From Flexibacter flexilis DSM 6793 (GTDB lineage: Bacteria; Bacteroidota; Bacteroidia; Cytophagales; Flexibacteraceae), in contig NZ_FOLE01000006.1 of the NCBI RefSeq assembly GCF_900112255.1, positions 186,001-250,000 of the forward strand: a stretch of 64,000 nucleotides of DNA, in the 5' to 3' direction. The position numbers and the translations under genes were made by a program. Below the pieces are notes generated by a model, which was given only the letters and a program-made list of their open reading frames with translations, did no database searches and was not told the origin of the DNA. Positions 62,869 to 64,000 of this stretch are shown here, piece after piece. The first letter of the stretch is position 1. Each line of letters begins with the position of its first letter.

Positions 62869-63789
62869 TTACTTTTTGTTGATAATTCTGTCCCGAATTT
62901 CAGCAGTGAGGCTGGTAATGGTTTTGATTTGCTCATCGCTAATGAATACGGTTGTCGTTTTGTTATCCACCAAAGTCGGAATACCATCTACAATTTCCAT
63001 GTGGGGTTCGCCCTCAATGCGCTCGTTAATGGTTACGTCTTTGTAGGCAGCAGAGAGTTTCTCGATGTCAGCCAAAAACGCTTTTGTTTGTTCGTCTTTA
63101 GCACTGTTGCGCATCAGCACCACCAAACGGCCTAAAATAATCTTTTGCTCGCCGATTTTTTCTTTGAGCTTGTCGTTTGGTTTTTGTTCTGCTACTTTAC
63201 AAATCAGATGCAGACCTTCCATCCAGCCGCCAGCTACGATAAGTAAACTCAAATTCGCTTGGCTTTTTTCTTGCAAATGCACATTGATTTTTTGCAAGTT
63301 GGAAGTTGTAATCAATAAAAGCGAATCCAAATTGTTGCTGTTCGTTGCCAAACGCTTGATAGTTGTAATGTCAAAAAACTGGCTGATATTCAGTCCTTTG
63401 GCCATTTCTTGCACTGCGTCCATGTAGAAAATTGCATCCTGACTTTGGCTGTACATATTCGTGTAACCAAGATCCGTGCCATAAATTCCCAGGTTCAGTG
63501 CTTTGTAGTAATTAGTAGTATAATTACCTGTATTTTTAGTCGGATTTAGGAACGTTTTGTCGTATTTGCCGCCCGATTCTTTGATAAGCGACGAGGTTTC
63601 GATAGGAGAAGGGATGGAGTTCAATACATCATTGAACACCGCGGGAGAAATAACCTCTGAGTTTGCATCTGTCGCAGTCTCTGTTTCAGCCAATGGGTCT
63701 TCTTCTGTTTCTTTTTTAGTTTCGCCTCCACAGCTATACAGTAGTAATGCGGTGCTTAGAATTGCAATGCTTAAAATATTCTTTTTCAT
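62869..63789 (-). CDS. Conserved Bacteroidota lipoprotein
   Basis: The 306-residue protein starts MKKNILSIAILSTALLLYSC, a lipoprotein signal with cysteine at residue 20, followed by an acidic Glu/Thr-rich linker (~22-50). The rest is mainly helical: NYTTNYYKALNLGIYGTDLGYTNMYSQSQDAIFYMDAVQ (in parts), a second helical part with LLIVAGGWMEGLHLICKVAE, and an end EIRDRIINKK. The phrase LGIYGTDLGYTNMYSQ is familiar from uncharacterised Bacteroidota lipoproteins. No catalytic motif is visible. It has a good promoter and leads the operon with two small secreted paralogues, 22 bases downstream. Confidence 0.8.
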   Translation of the reverse strand: MKKNILSIAILSTALLLYSCGGETKKETEEDPLAETETATDANSEVISPAVFNDVLNSIPSPIETSSLIKESGGKYDKTFLNPTKNTGNYTTNYYKALNLGIYGTDLGYTNMYSQSQDAIFYMDAVQEMAKGLNISQFFDITTIKRLATNSNNLDSLLLITTSNLQKINVHLQEKSQANLSLLIVAGGWMEGLHLICKVAEQKPNDKLKEKIGEQKIILGRLVVLMRNSAKDEQTKAFLADIEKLSAAYKDVTINERIEGEPHMEIVDGIPTLVDNKTTTVFISDEQIKTITSLTAEIRDRIINKK

Positions 63790-63853
63790 GGAGTATATAA
63801 AGGATTTATCTGTGAAGATAGATTTCTTAGGACTTTCTACCCGAATGTAGCTA

Positions 63854-63887
63854 CAAACCTAATAAAAAATATAGAATAAAAATACAA
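63854..63887 (-). promoter_or_regulatory. Promoter for the lipoprotein-paralogue cassette
   Basis: On the minus strand TTG (63885-63887) and TAGGTTTG (63854-63861) are 23 bases apart, at the upper limit of the pattern. It lies 65 bases before the lipoprotein start. Confidence 0.5.
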
Positions 63888-64000
63888 AAGGATTGACAAA
63901 AAGCATTATCCCACGAATAATTACAGTAAAAATGCCTGCTTCTTGCTTGTTTTATGTTAAGTTTATACTATATAGTTTATTTTTTATTTGAATATTTGTC

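Noticed and set aside
62847-62987. N-terminal extension of the secreted paralogue
   Set aside because: It overlaps the end of the upstream lipoprotein gene and precedes a perfect signal peptide beginning at 62846.

Overview
The window is a chromosomal segment from a member of the Bacteroidota, most likely a gliding, Cytophagales-type organism. The reasons are: a PKD-repeat protein with a type IX secretion C-terminal domain; fused E1 alpha/beta 2-oxoacid dehydrogenase; a B-type (sdhC-A-B) succinate:menaquinone oxidoreductase with one large cytochrome b subunit; promoters that fit the Bacteroidota pattern TTG-N(17-23)-TAnnTTTG; and near absence of Shine-Dalgarno sequences. The genus call is inference only. 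I see no prophage, insertion sequence, CRISPR array or integrated island. It is mainly housekeeping DNA with a few small accessory patches.

Layout. 1-5.9 kb: end of a large T9SS-secreted PKD protein, a DoxX/MauE-like membrane protein and an MFS transporter. 6-13.6 kb: fused E1 dehydrogenase (minus), thrC with an isolated nuoA, a PH-domain protein, and ribonucleotide reductase nrdA (minus). 14-18.6 kb: OmpA-type lipoprotein, RDD membrane protein, small lipoprotein, alkaline phosphatase, exported MsrB. 18.6-21.3 kb: two identical tRNA-Val genes, then tsaE-ald-NUDIX. 21.6-25.2 kb: succinate dehydrogenase. 25.4-26.9 kb: an HxlR-type regulator divergent from an NmrA/QorB-like oxidoreductase, with an operator-like array between them. 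26.9-32.4 kb: 2-oxoglutarate dehydrogenase E2 and E1, separated by an Rpn/PD-(D/E)XK gene and by an orphan Rpn tail. 33-38.4 kb: TPR-like protein, secG, yebC, rpmH, a glycosyltransferase, an SF0329-like protein, a lone receiver protein, mscL. 38.5-42 kb: M61 protease and beta-CASP metallo-hydrolase. 42.2-50.4 kb: second half of the ribosomal superoperon (rpsH to rplQ with secY, map, infA, rpoA). 50.5-64 kb: bestrophin-like channel, AsmA-like protein, OmpA lipoprotein, a polysaccharide polymerase/glycosyltransferase pair, MiaE-like hydroxylase, a tricorn-like protease, and a three-gene cassette of secreted proteins of unknown function.

How the genes fit together. Central carbon metabolism is well represented (fused E1, OdhA/OdhB, SdhCAB, NuoA, alanine dehydrogenase), as is the translation and secretion core (ribosomal proteins, RpoA, SecY, SecG, IF-1, Map, tRNA-Val, TsaE). 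Surface biology is visible in the T9SS cargo, two OmpA lipoproteins, AsmA, Wzy-like polymerase and glycosyltransferases.

The points most worth a second look are: the split odh locus with its orphan Rpn tail; the HxlR/QorB switch with three phased GTATAG repeats; a perfect AGGAGG in front of rplF in a lineage that normally ignores such sites; a ribosomal superoperon that begins abruptly at rpsH; odd-centred TGATWATCA palindromes in several intergenic regions; and the lipoprotein plus tandem-paralogue cassette at the right end. None of these amounts to a clearly new system on sequence alone.
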